A stretch of 44,649 nucleotides of DNA, taken from the NCBI GenBank assembly GCA_030532575.1, contig JAUNKV010000025.1:1-44649 (forward strand), in the 5' to 3' direction. This stretch comes from Propionibacteriaceae bacterium (GTDB lineage: Bacteria; Actinomycetota; Actinomycetes; Propionibacteriales; Propionibacteriaceae). Both the position numbers and the translations under genes were made by a program. This document shows positions 17,915-26,945 of this stretch, in pieces (position 1 is the first letter of the stretch; every line of letters begins with the position of its first letter). The notes under the pieces were generated by a model. That model was not told the DNA's origin. It did not search any database and saw nothing but the letters and a program-made list of their open reading frames with translations.

Positions 17915-18852
17915 CGGTCCCTGAGGTCGGCGGGCATGTGGGCCAGGTGATCCTCCAGGGTCAGTTGGACCTGCTGGAGGCTCGGCCCCTGCGCCGGTGG
18001 ACGGTTTCCCCAGGCCTGTTCGCACAGCGTGACCAGGGCATCCCCGTCGATCAGGACCATTCCGGCCTGGCTGGCGTGGACCTCGGCGTCCGTCGTGAAG
18101 CCCGCCGTGGTCACCACGATCAGGCGCTCGGCCGGGGTCGGGTTCGCCTCGGCCAGCTCCTGCAGCCGCTGCTCCTCCACGAGCTGGGAGGGTGGCAGGC
18201 ACAGGCACTTCACCAGGGCCTCGCCCTCGGGGTCGGTCACGCTGAGGCCACATCCGGTGTTCGACGGGGCGGCCTCCACGTGGTGCCCGAGCTCCCGGTA
18301 AAGCTCCGCACAGAACTGCTCGAACTGCGCAGGGTCGGCGGCGAAGCGCTGATGGATGTGACTGCGGCTGACCCCGGAGCCGCGCAGGTGGTCGCGTTCG
18401 GTGAAGCGGGTCAGCTTCTCCGCCTCCTCGTCGGACAGGGCGATCACGTGACCTCGTTCGCGCAGCGCCACCACGAAGTCGTAGAACCCGACGACGGAGC
18501 GCGACGCGAGCCGCCACCGCCCGATCTCCAGCATCGAGAATCCTTCGACGACCTCGTTGTCGAGGCAGCGGAGGTTGCAGGTCCCGTCCTGCTTGGCCAG
18601 CTGCCAGCGCGGGTAGACCAGGGCGAAACAGCCGGGGCTGTGCGTGGTGCGGCTGGACCGGACCCTGAACCCCGCAGGAATCCGCACGCCCAGCTGTCGC
18701 TGCGCCTGGAGTCGTCGAATCCCGACCTGCGCCCGGGCCGCGCCCCACAGCGTCGCGAGCACACCGAACAGCACCGCGTACCCCCAGAGCACCGGCACCA
18801 ACGTCCTGCCGAGGAAATCCCCAACCCCGGCTGCGGCATCACTGAACATCAT
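17896..18852 (-). CDS. Membrane-anchored protein with degenerate Mrr-like restriction-endonuclease domain
   Basis: This 318-residue protein has an N-terminal membrane helix at about 18-40 and a central region of unknown type. Its C-terminal domain (about 170-275) follows the pattern of Mrr_cat nucleases: FEQFCAELYRELGHHVEAAP, a beta segment, VVTTAGFTTDAEVHASQAGMVLIDGDAL. The catalytic residues do not look conserved. Where active Mrr proteins have a GGxD-type strand this one reads GCGLSV, and where QxK is expected it reads VKCL. I infer an inactive nuclease fold, perhaps a DNA or protein sensor at the membrane. The start is ATG 18852, with another ATG one codon later. Confidence 0.72.
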   Translation of the reverse strand: MMFSDAAAGVGDFLGRTLVPVLWGYAVLFGVLATLWGAARAQVGIRRLQAQRQLGVRIPAGFRVRSSRTTHSPGCFALVYPRWQLAKQDGTCNLRCLDNEVVEGFSMLEIGRWRLASRSVVGFYDFVVALRERGHVIALSDEEAEKLTRFTERDHLRGSGVSRSHIHQRFAADPAQFEQFCAELYRELGHHVEAAPSNTGCGLSVTDPEGEALVKCLCLPPSQLVEEQRLQELAEANPTPAERLIVVTTAGFTTDAEVHASQAGMVLIDGDALVTLCEQAWGNRPPAQGPSLQQVQLTLEDHLAHMPADLRDRYAAAA

Positions 18853-19021
18853 GCTGTCCCCCTTTCAGCCGAGGGAAGCATAGTGAGAGCTGTCAAGCAG
18901 CGCCCACAACTGCGCATCTGAAACGGATCGTCACACCTTGGGTCACGAGACAGCGGCCGTCAGGAGACCTCGACGACGAGCCAACGTGCACGAACCGCCG
19001 TTCTGCTCGCTCCGGTGGTCC

Positions 19022-19729
19022 TCACTTCTTCTTCATCATGCTGCCGATCACGATGAACAGGATCAGGCCCATCGCCACGTAGCCCGCGATCTTGGCGTAG
19101 GCCTCCAGGATCGCCACGATGGGCTCGCCGAAGGCCCCGCCCAGCGTGAAGTACAGGGCCAGCCACAGGGTGCTGGCGATGACGTCGTAGAGCAGGAACC
19201 GCTTGATGCTGAGCCCGGTGGCGCCGGAGAGCACGAAGACCACCTGCATGATCGGCAGCGGGATCGGGACGTAGGCGATGAAGAACCCGAACGGCCCCAG
19301 CTTGCGCGCCCAACGCTCGGCGACGGCGTAACTCTTCGCGGCGCGTTTGCTGCGTCCGGCCCAGACCTCGATCATGCCGCGACCCCACAGCTTGCCCGCC
19401 CACCAGAAGAGCCAGTCCAGCTTGATGCTGGCAACCGAGGCGACGGCGAACACGATGGGCCAGTGTGGCATCAGCCCCTGGGAGGCGTGCGCCCCGACGG
19501 CGGCCACCGCGGTACGGCTGCCGGAGACCATCGCCAGGATGTCAGGACCGGCCGCGATCAGCCAGGCCCGCAACGGCAGCATGGCCAGGCCGTACACCGT
19601 CGCGATGCCGAACCACGTCATGCACGCGATGTCGGCCCGACCCGGTTTCTGCTTCCACGGCATACCCTCGGCCTGCCACCACTCGGTGGTCTCGGTGTCC
19701 TCCCCCTGGGGCTGCTTCTCGTCGCTCAC
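19022..19729 (-). CDS. DedA-like (VTT domain) membrane protein
   Basis: This 235-residue membrane protein has about five hydrophobic segments and ends in MMKKK. The stretch GPFGFFIAYVPIPLPIMQVV, with an LSGATGLSIKRFLLYD helix after it, resembles the DedA/VTT core, in which re-entrant loops carry Pro and Gly. DedA proteins flip or transport phospholipids or undecaprenyl phosphate. The GTG at 19729 is the first sensible start, followed by an acidic lead peptide; no strong Shine-Dalgarno sequence is seen. It diverges from the MsiK-like gene with 142 bases between. The 169 bases between it and the previous gene hold nothing recognisable. Confidence 0.62.
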   Translation of the reverse strand: MSDEKQPQGEDTETTEWWQAEGMPWKQKPGRADIACMTWFGIATVYGLAMLPLRAWLIAAGPDILAMVSGSRTAVAAVGAHASQGLMPHWPIVFAVASVASIKLDWLFWWAGKLWGRGMIEVWAGRSKRAAKSYAVAERWARKLGPFGFFIAYVPIPLPIMQVVFVLSGATGLSIKRFLLYDVIASTLWLALYFTLGGAFGEPIVAILEAYAKIAGYVAMGLILFIVIGSMMKKK

Positions 19730-19871
19730 CCCAGCGATGGTACGCGAGTCACCCGGAAACCCCGGGGGGCTTCCGCTGCTGGTTTGCAAGCTGTTAGCCT
19801 TGTCAACCGGAAGGACCCTTCCACCACTACGGATCGTCGGGCACGTACCTGCCCGTGGAAAGGAATGTGGC

Positions 19872-20969
<1,098 letters not shown>

Positions 20970-20978
20970 TCGTCGCTT

Positions 20979-21018
20979 CGAGGGGGGCTCCCGCAGGCTG
21001 CTGCGGGAGCCCCCCTCG
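20979..21018 (+). terminator. Strong terminator hairpin after the MsiK-type gene
   Basis: A perfect 18-bp stem (CGAGGGGGGCTCCCGCAG and its complement) with a GCTG tetraloop begins ten bases after the stop. This is the strongest simple hairpin in the window. Confidence 0.9.
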
Positions 21019-21081
21019 GCGTTTGCGACGATGAAAGTCCTGTCTCACCTGTGACGTATAGCCTTCGTAAAACAAAACCTG

Positions 21082-21319
21082 AGGGCGTTATTCATCACAG
21101 GCTGAGCCAGCCCCGCCACCTCCGCTGGTCGAGCCGGGCCCGGAGTTCTACGGAGGGCCCGTGTCGAGACCTCTGGCGCACGGTGCTGGGTCTTGAGCCC
21201 GGCGGGGTTGGTCGGGGGTCAGGTCCCTACGCACGGTTGCCAGGTCTCGACACGGGCTCCCTCGCTGAAGCATCGGGATCCCGGTGTGAGCAGCGGAAAA
21301 AGGGCATGAATAACGCCCT
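21082..21319. repeat. 238-bp element with 14-bp terminal inverted repeats (GGTCGAG repeat family)
   Basis: The ends are AGGGCGTTATTCAT and ATGAATAACGCCCT, exact inverse complements. Inside is a diverged copy of the repeat also found at the right end of the window: CCGCTGGTCGAGCCGG near 21122, GTGTCGAGACC, then GGTCTCGACACGGG and CTCCCTCGCT. The whole could fold into one long imperfect hairpin. No transposase is encoded and no target duplication is obvious. It occupies most of the 374-base gene-free stretch 20970-21343, whose remainder is the terminator. Confidence 0.7.
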
Positions 21320-21343
21320 GACACTGGAAGGGAGATGTGCTCC

Positions 21344-21496
21344 ATGAGTCCCGGCACCGAGGGTGAGAACATCCACAAGATCACGCCCGAAGGATTGGAC
21401 GACCTACTGGAACGGGTCCATGCCGAGCTGACCACGACAGACGACCCACTGGACTTCAAATCCCTCTACGACCCGAATACGGGGCTTCCCCGGTGA
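21344..21496 (+). CDS. Small protein of 50 residues, unknown
   Basis: The reading frame begins MSPGTEGENIHKITPEG, continues with an acidic, probably helical stretch (LDDLLERVHAELTTTDDP) and ends DPNTGLPR. A GGAG sequence lies about nine bases before the ATG. Composition is balanced and protein-like rather than Arg/Pro-rich. No family is recognised. It begins 25 bases beyond the inverted-repeat element, whose insertion may have changed its upstream region. It could also be the tail of a disrupted gene. Confidence 0.45.
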   Translation: MSPGTEGENIHKITPEGLDDLLERVHAELTTTDDPLDFKSLYDPNTGLPR

Positions 21497-21532
21497 CCAC
21501 CAGGTGGATTGTTCTGCCCGCTGTGACCAGCC

Positions 21533-22327
21533 TCAGTCAGCGCGCGCCAGCACCTCGCCGTGGACGACCGCGAACCAGCCGTTGTTGTCCTTGGCCCAGC
21601 GGCGCCAGTCGGCGGCCATCTGCTCCAGGTCGGCGCGGGTGGCGAGTCCCAGTTCGACGGCGCGCGGGCCGAAGGAGGTGACACAGCGTTCCGCCCAGGT
21701 CTCCGCCCACCACGCCCGCTCCTCGTCGGTGCTGTAGCACCAGGTGCTGGCCGATGCTGTGACCTCGTCGAACCCGGCCTCGTGGCACCAGGCCTTGAGA
21801 CGGCTGCCTGCGTCAGGTTCCCCGCCGTTGGCCCGCGCCGTCGCGATGTAGATCTCCTGCCAGGCAGTCATGCCCTCATACTGGGGGTACCAGGTCATGG
21901 CGGAGTAGATCGCGTCACGGGCCGCAACGATGCCGTCCGGACTCGTCACCCAGAGCATCTCCTTCAGTGCCGCAACCGGATCGGGCAGGTGCTGGAGCAC
22001 CTGGTGGGCGTGGACGACATCGAAGTACTCATCGGGCCAGAGCAGCTCGTACACATCCCCCTTGACCAGCTTCACCCCGTCGACTCCCCGGGCCTGCAGG
22101 GTGGCTCGCGCCGCATCCAGGGCCGCCTCGACGTTGTCCAGCCCGATGACCTCACCAGGCGCGACGAGTTCCGCCAGGTCGGCGGTGATGGTGGCTGGAC
22201 CGCAGCCGACGTCCAGTACCCGCTGGCCGGGCCTCAGGTACGGCAGCAGGTACGCGGCGGAGTTCGCCGCGGTGCGGCTGGCATGGGAAGCCAGCACCGC
22301 TTTGCCGTGGCCGTGGGTGTAGGTCAT
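21533..22327 (-). CDS. Class I SAM-dependent methyltransferase (UbiE/Methyltransf_11-like)
   Basis: This 264-residue methyltransferase has RVLDVGCGPATITADLAEL (motif I, near 36-54), EVIGLDNVEAALDAAR, GDVYELLWPDEYFDVVHAHQVLQHLPDP near 92-119, then a long C-terminal half with several Trp. The spacing is that of small-molecule methyltransferases of the UbiE type. The ATG at 22327 has AGGAGG directly upstream. It diverges from the metB-like gene, and a 19-bp inverted repeat lies between them just upstream of its ribosome-binding site. A shared link to methionine or SAM level is suggested by that layout but not shown. Confidence 0.85.
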   Translation of the reverse strand: MTYTHGHGKAVLASHASRTAANSAAYLLPYLRPGQRVLDVGCGPATITADLAELVAPGEVIGLDNVEAALDAARATLQARGVDGVKLVKGDVYELLWPDEYFDVVHAHQVLQHLPDPVAALKEMLWVTSPDGIVAARDAIYSAMTWYPQYEGMTAWQEIYIATARANGGEPDAGSRLKAWCHEAGFDEVTASASTWCYSTDEERAWWAETWAERCVTSFGPRAVELGLATRADLEQMAADWRRWAKDNNGWFAVVHGEVLARAD

Positions 22328-22344
22328 CTCTCCTCCTTCTCCCC

Positions 22345-22406
22345 GTGTTTTCAGCCATTCTTCACGCTGCAAGGCTCACCACCAGCCGAAGAATGGCAGA
22401 AAACAC
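22345..22406. promoter_or_regulatory. Long inverted repeat between divergent methyltransferase and metB-like genes
   Basis: GTGTTTTCAGCCATTCTTC (22345-22363) and GAAGAATGGCAGAAAACAC (22388-22406) are complementary at 18 of 19 positions, separated by 24 bases. They are AT-rich islands in GC-rich DNA. On the minus strand the repeat lies right before the AGGAGG of the methyltransferase. On the plus strand its right arm ends 20 bases before TACATT (22427-22432), a possible metB -10. It is either a two-site operator for a regulator or an RNA stem-loop. Confidence 0.6.
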
Positions 22407-22456
22407 CGCAGACCAGCCAGTGTCGCTACATTGGAGCGGATCGTTTGGGAGGACGC

Positions 22457-23626
22457 ATGGCAGAACTGGGACGCTGGACGCGCGCGATGCGCACCGGGCT
22501 GGGCACCGACACCGCGCATCGGGCGGTGGTGCCGCCTGTCCACCTGTCGACGAACTACGTCTTCGACGCCCCCGATCAGCCGGGCCGCTACGACTACTCG
22601 CGCGCCGGGAACCCCACCCGCGACCTGCTCGCCGAGGCCTTGGCCGAGCTGGAGGGCGGGGCCGGGGCGGTCCCGGTGGCGACGGGGTTGGCAGCCATCA
22701 CGCTGCTGGTGGAGGGAGTCGTCCCCGTCGGTGGGGTGGTGGTGTGCCAGCACGACTGCTACGGCGGCACCTGGCGACTGCTCGACCACCTGGCCGGGAA
22801 GGGCCGTCTGGAGGCACGTTTCGTCGATGTGGGCGACTCCGACGCTTTCACCCGGGCCCTCGACGGTGCGTCGCTGGTGCTGGCTGAGTCCCCGTCGAAT
22901 CCGCTGCTTCGGATCACCGACATCCGGGCCACCGCCGAGGCCACCCATGCTGCCGGGGCAGTGCTGGCGGTGGACAACACCTTCTGTTCGCCGCTGCTGC
23001 AGCGCCCCCTGGAGCTGGGGGCCGATCTGGTGCTGCACTCCACCACGAAGTTCATCAACGGCCACTCCGACGTGGTGGGTGGCGCATTGATCGCCGGGGA
23101 CGCGGAGCGGGCCGAGCAGCTGCGCTGGCTGGCGAACGTGTTGGGGCTGACCGCGGGCGCGTTCGACTCCTACCTCACGCTCAGGGGGCTTCGCACCCTC
23201 GATGCCCGGCTCAGGATGCACGCGCTCGGCACCGAGGCCGTCATCGAGGCCGCGCTGGGACACCCGGCGGTCGCGGCCCTGCACTGGCCCGGCCTGCCCG
23301 ATCACCCCGGTCACGAGCTGGCCAGGCGTCAGCAGTCGGGCTTCGGCTCGCTCATCAGCATCGACCTTTCCGGTGGCCGCGCGGCCGTCGAACGTTTCCT
23401 CGACGGCCTGCCGATCTTCCACCTGGCCGAGTCCCTGGGCGGGGTGGAGTCGCTGATCTGCCATCCCGCGACGATGACCCACGCCGGGATGTCTCCCGAG
23501 GCCCGGGCCACGGCGGGCATCACCGACGGGCTGGTGCGTCTCAGCGTCGGCCTGGAATCCCCCGAGGACCTGGCCCGGGCCATCCGCGAGGCCCTGGACC
23601 GGGCAGTGCAAGAACCTCCTTGTTGA
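22457..23626 (+). CDS. metB: Cys/Met metabolism PLP-dependent enzyme, cystathionine gamma-synthase-like
   Basis: This 389-residue fold-type I PLP enzyme joins an activated homoserine with cysteine to make cystathionine, or possibly acts as a lyase of the same family. Visible landmarks are YDYSRAGNPTRDLLAEALAE near 42-61, the PLP-ring Tyr in CYGGTW, the Asp in VDNTF, and the Schiff-base Lys198 in STTKFINGHSD. The C-terminal RLSVGLES segment binds the substrate carboxylate. The ATG has GGGAGG upstream. MetB, MetC and MetY/MetZ relatives are hard to separate by eye, so the symbol is a best guess. The gene ends seven bases before a convergent toxin-antitoxin operon. Confidence 0.82.
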   Translation: MAELGRWTRAMRTGLGTDTAHRAVVPPVHLSTNYVFDAPDQPGRYDYSRAGNPTRDLLAEALAELEGGAGAVPVATGLAAITLLVEGVVPVGGVVVCQHDCYGGTWRLLDHLAGKGRLEARFVDVGDSDAFTRALDGASLVLAESPSNPLLRITDIRATAEATHAAGAVLAVDNTFCSPLLQRPLELGADLVLHSTTKFINGHSDVVGGALIAGDAERAEQLRWLANVLGLTAGAFDSYLTLRGLRTLDARLRMHALGTEAVIEAALGHPAVAALHWPGLPDHPGHELARRQQSGFGSLISIDLSGGRAAVERFLDGLPIFHLAESLGGVESLICHPATMTHAGMSPEARATAGITDGLVRLSVGLESPEDLARAIREALDRAVQEPPC

Positions 23627-23633
23627 GGCCCCA

Positions 23634-24296
23634 TCAACTGAGCTCTTCGCTCCCTTCCAAGCTCACCGCCCAACGCTTGATGCGCTCTTTCAGTGCTTCC
23701 AGTTCGGTTGCTGAGACACCGTAGGCCATCACATCACGAGGGGTGACCCGCTGAACCGCTGCCAGCTGGATGGCAAACATCCGGGAGTCGAACCCCGGTT
23801 CCCTCTCTGCTGCAGCCTCCAGCAGCTCTTGATCTGTGAAAAGCCCTGCCTGACGGATCGAGTCAACATCAAGGTAGTCCCGAGGCTCAGCCCGTGAGTA
23901 GAGGGCAGAAATTTTGTTGCCGACAGCATCCTCCACAGCAAGCACTGGCCCCACTTCGAGGGCGACGGGCTCTCGTTCACGCCAATCGATGCCCATGTCA
24001 AGGTCGAGGTCCACTCCATCCGGCGTTCGGAGTTGAAGGCGCGTGAATCCTGCTGCTCGCCGCTCCACTTCAACCACGCAACCGGCCTGCCGCAGGTCTC
24101 TCATGACCTGATCCACAGCGTTGTCGAAGGTTTCTGGCTCCGGGTTCGAGGTGAACAAGTCCACATCCTCCGTCGGCCGCTCTGTGAGTCCGTGCGCACG
24201 GATGGCACCCGAGCCTGCCAGCGCAAACCCGGCTTCCTTCACGCTGTGAAGCGCTATCCGAGTCACCTCCTGTTGAGCCCCACTGACCGAGGTCAT
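23634..24296 (-). CDS. AbiEii/AbiGii-type nucleotidyltransferase toxin
   Basis: AbiEii proteins are Pol-beta-type nucleotidyltransferases that act as toxins in type IV toxin-antitoxin and phage-exclusion systems. Homologues modify tRNA acceptor ends. This 220-residue member has LAGSGAIRAHGL then ERPTEDVDLF near 27-47, the GS motif and DxD of the active site, and a third acidic position in VDLDLDMG near 97. NKISALYSRAEPRDYLDVDSI is the conserved mid-region. The ATG at 24296 follows AGGGGG and overlaps the upstream gene by four bases. Its GC content is lower than the flanks, consistent with transfer. Confidence 0.85.
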   Translation of the reverse strand: MTSVSGAQQEVTRIALHSVKEAGFALAGSGAIRAHGLTERPTEDVDLFTSNPEPETFDNAVDQVMRDLRQAGCVVEVERRAAGFTRLQLRTPDGVDLDLDMGIDWREREPVALEVGPVLAVEDAVGNKISALYSRAEPRDYLDVDSIRQAGLFTDQELLEAAAEREPGFDSRMFAIQLAAVQRVTPRDVMAYGVSATELEALKERIKRWAVSLEGSEELS

Positions 24297-24622
24297 GACA
24301 CCCCCTGGCACAGTTCCGGGAAACGCTCCTCCCAGAGGTCCTTGGCGCGTCGAGGAAGCAGCAGAACACTCCACACCTCGATCAGCCGCTCTTTGTTGAG
24401 TACTGCAATCTGATCCGCAACGGTGCCCTCTGATATGACGGCCCGATAGGCCAAGCCCACCCCGCCCGGCTCCTCCAGGTCGATGTGCCGACTCCCCGGC
24501 GCCCAGAGCACTGAGTGACGCAGTTCAACCAGCCCGTTCCTGGGGCCACGCAGGTCCGCCAAGCTCTGGGGAACCGCATAGGGCTTGATGTCCCGGAAGT
24601 GAACCCGAGCTTCATTCGTCAT
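24293..24622 (-). CDS. Partner protein (putative antitoxin) of the AbiEii-type toxin
   Basis: This 109-residue protein is the first gene of a two-gene operon, its stop overlapping the toxin start by four bases. It contains SLADLRGPRNGLVELRHSVLWAPG and ends with RAKDLWEERFPELC. It is shorter than a full AbiEi (about 200-280 residues) and lacks an obvious N-terminal winged helix, so it could be a stripped-down or different antitoxin. GGAGAGGAG precedes the ATG. I assign the role only by position. Confidence 0.6.
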   Translation of the reverse strand: MTNEARVHFRDIKPYAVPQSLADLRGPRNGLVELRHSVLWAPGSRHIDLEEPGGVGLAYRAVISEGTVADQIAVLNKERLIEVWSVLLLPRRAKDLWEERFPELCQGVS

Positions 24623-24672
24623 GTCATCTCCTCTCCAATGCCGGTGTGTCAACGCCGAGCACAATCTTGAGA

Positions 24673-25950
24673 TCACGCATCTGGGCTGAGTTTACCGGTT
24701 TCGTCCTTCTGGTTTCCGCCCGTTTCCCACAGCGACGCAACCGGCAGCGCCCACAGGCGGTCCCCTGCCCTGGCCGAGGTCGCCGAGTTCAGCACCACCC
24801 CGGCCAGGAACTCATCACCCAGGCGTTCCCGCAGCGTGATGAGGTGCTTGAAGTGCGCTTGGGTCGGGCTGATCGCTGCTTTCACCTCCACGGCGATGAT
24901 CCCCATCGGGGTCTCGATGATGAGGTCCACCTCACCCCCATGTCGGTCCCGATAGTGGGAGAGTTCAAACGTGGTGGCGCTCCAGCCCTGCTGACGCAAC
25001 AGTTCATTCACGACGAAGCACTCCAGGAGCATCCCGAAATGTTCAGCCCCACTCATCGTGGACAAGTGCTCAGCCCCAAGCCCCAGGTGTGCAGCCGCAA
25101 GTCCTGAGTCGGTGACCTGAATCTTGGGGCGGCCCACCTGACGACGAGTCAGACTGCGTGACCATGCCGGGATCAGACGCACCAGGAACAACGACTCCAG
25201 GATGTCCAGATAGCGGCGAACCGTTGGGCGCGAGATTCCCAGCGCCTCCGCGAACCGCTCCTGGACCAGCTCTCCCCCGGCAGAACTCATGATCAGCCCG
25301 AGGAGCCGACGCAGCACCGGAACCTGGAGCGTCCCCAGATCAGCTGAATCCCGCTCGAGCAACCGATCGACGTAGTCCCTCAACCAGATCTGACGGGAGG
25401 ACTCGGACAGCTGTTGCACCCTGGGATAGCCACCCTTGGCGACCCGCTGCACCAACTCCACCCGGTCACCGACCGGCGGCAACTCTGACACCCCCGTGAC
25501 GAAGGTGACCCAATCGTCGCGGCGCTGCTCCATCTCTCCCTGTGAGAAGGGGTGCAGCCGCAGGGTGAGGGCGCGTCCTGCGAGGGAGTCCTCCGCACCG
25601 GGGACCCGCAGCAGGTTGGCGGAGCCGGTGAGGATGAACCTACCCGGCCTCGGGTCCACGTCCACGATGTACTTCAGTGGTAGCACCAACTCAGGAGTCC
25701 GCTGCACCTCGTCGATGATGATTCTGCGTTCTCCTGCTTGTTGCAGGAAGCCGACGGGGTCCTCGCGGGCCAGCTGTCGGGCCAGTGGATCATCCATCGT
25801 GACCTGCATCGCGTCCCCAGCATCAGCAAGCATGGCGGCCAGCGTGGACTTGCCCACCTGCCTGGCCCCCTCAACCACGACGACAGGGCTGAACTGGAGC
25901 AGCTCCACAAGGCGCTCGGAAAGATGTCTGGGTACCAGTTCCACGCCCAC
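24673..25950 (-). CDS. AAA ATPase with DUF4143 C-terminal domain
   Basis: This 425-residue protein has an AAA_14 ATPase domain: Walker A GARQVGKST near 28-36, Walker B RIIIDEVQ near 75-82, and sensor ILTGSANLL near 105-113. A winged-helix-like segment (ISRPTVRRYLDILESLFLV) follows, then DUF4143. Its end (GGEVDLIIETPMGIIAVEVKA) has the D-(x)n-ExK layout of PD-(D/E)XK nuclease folds. The role of this widespread family is unsettled; it is often found with mobile or defence genes. The GTG at 25950 is the likely start. It lies 50 bases upstream of the AbiE-type pair on the same strand. Confidence 0.87.
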   Translation of the reverse strand: MGVELVPRHLSERLVELLQFSPVVVVEGARQVGKSTLAAMLADAGDAMQVTMDDPLARQLAREDPVGFLQQAGERRIIIDEVQRTPELVLPLKYIVDVDPRPGRFILTGSANLLRVPGAEDSLAGRALTLRLHPFSQGEMEQRRDDWVTFVTGVSELPPVGDRVELVQRVAKGGYPRVQQLSESSRQIWLRDYVDRLLERDSADLGTLQVPVLRRLLGLIMSSAGGELVQERFAEALGISRPTVRRYLDILESLFLVRLIPAWSRSLTRRQVGRPKIQVTDSGLAAAHLGLGAEHLSTMSGAEHFGMLLECFVVNELLRQQGWSATTFELSHYRDRHGGEVDLIIETPMGIIAVEVKAAISPTQAHFKHLITLRERLGDEFLAGVVLNSATSARAGDRLWALPVASLWETGGNQKDETGKLSPDA

Positions 25951-26047
25951 ACCTTAGCCTCGACTTCCGGTTCGCCGCGCCAAAACTTTCGTTTCGCCGT
26001 CCCGAGAGTTGCGTTTCGCTACAGCTCGGGCGGGCTATCCTGAACCG

Positions 26048-26869
26048 GTGCCGACGACCCTCACCGACGACTTCGACCCCGCCGTGGTCCAGCAGATCCA
26101 GGCCCGCCTCGACGAGGTGGAGGCCGAACACGGGGTCGCGGTGGTCTGGGCGGTGGAGTCGGGCAGCCGGGCCTGGGGGTTCCCCTCACCCGACTCGGAC
26201 CACGACTGCCGCTTCCTCCACGTCCGCCCCGTCGAGGACTACCTGTCGCCCTGGCCGCCGCGCGACGTCATCGAGACCCCACTCGATGCGGTGCTCGACG
26301 TGAACGGCTGGGACCTCATCAAGGCCGTGCGTCTGGCCACCGCCAGCAACGCCACCGTCGTGGAGTGGCTGCAATCCCCCTTCGTCTACCGCGGGAACTC
26401 CGATTTCGCCGCCGAGCTGCTCCAGCTCTGCCGCGAGGTCATGTCCCTGCCCGCCGTCACCCGCCACTACCACCACGTCGGCCGTTCCCACTGGAACCGC
26501 TCCGGCGCCGCGGAAGGCAACACCATCGCGCTGAAGAAGCTGTTCTACGCCATCCGCCCCGCAGCCGCCCTGCACTGGATGAGGACCCACGCCTCTCCGC
26601 TGCCGCCGATGCACCTGCCGACGCTGCTGGCCGAGGCGCCACCCGCGCGCGATGTCGTCGATGCCATCGCCGAACTCATCGACGCCAAGGCCACCACGCG
26701 GGAGCTGGGCGAGGGCGTGGTCCCGGACCCGATCCGTCGCTTCGTGATGCACGAGTTCGCCCTGGCCGAGGAGGCCGGTCATCGCCCCTCCCCCAAGGAG
26801 CACGCCCTGGCGCGGGGAATCTTCATCGACCTGGTGCGGCGCTTCGCTCCCGGATCACCCACATCGTGA
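26048..26869 (+). CDS. Pol-beta-type nucleotidyltransferase (COG3541/YcgL-like)
   Basis: This 273-residue protein has the active-site pattern ESGSRAWGFPSPDSDHDCRFL near 37-57: GS, a helix, then DxD. After it come conserved DVNGWDLIKAVRL and TIALKKLFYAIRPAAAL. The family is predicted to act in RNA repair or as a toxin-like nucleotidyltransferase, with no settled substrate. GTG at 26048 is chosen because homology starts there and TATCCT (26036-26041) would place transcription at or near the GTG, making it leaderless. Two similar 14-base direct repeats (TTTCGTTTCGCC-like) lie just upstream and may be a regulatory site. Confidence 0.78.
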   Translation: MPTTLTDDFDPAVVQQIQARLDEVEAEHGVAVVWAVESGSRAWGFPSPDSDHDCRFLHVRPVEDYLSPWPPRDVIETPLDAVLDVNGWDLIKAVRLATASNATVVEWLQSPFVYRGNSDFAAELLQLCREVMSLPAVTRHYHHVGRSHWNRSGAAEGNTIALKKLFYAIRPAAALHWMRTHASPLPPMHLPTLLAEAPPARDVVDAIAELIDAKATTRELGEGVVPDPIRRFVMHEFALAEEAGHRPSPKEHALARGIFIDLVRRFAPGSPTS

Positions 26870-26945
26870 GAAAAACTCTCACAAAAATCGCACGGCATCG
26901 ACCGAAATCGCCGGATCGGGCCGTCAAACGCTCTAAACTTCATCC

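Noticed and set aside
22345-22456. SAM or cobalamin riboswitch before metB
   Set aside because: The leader is too short and lacks conserved riboswitch cores; only the simple inverted repeat is present.
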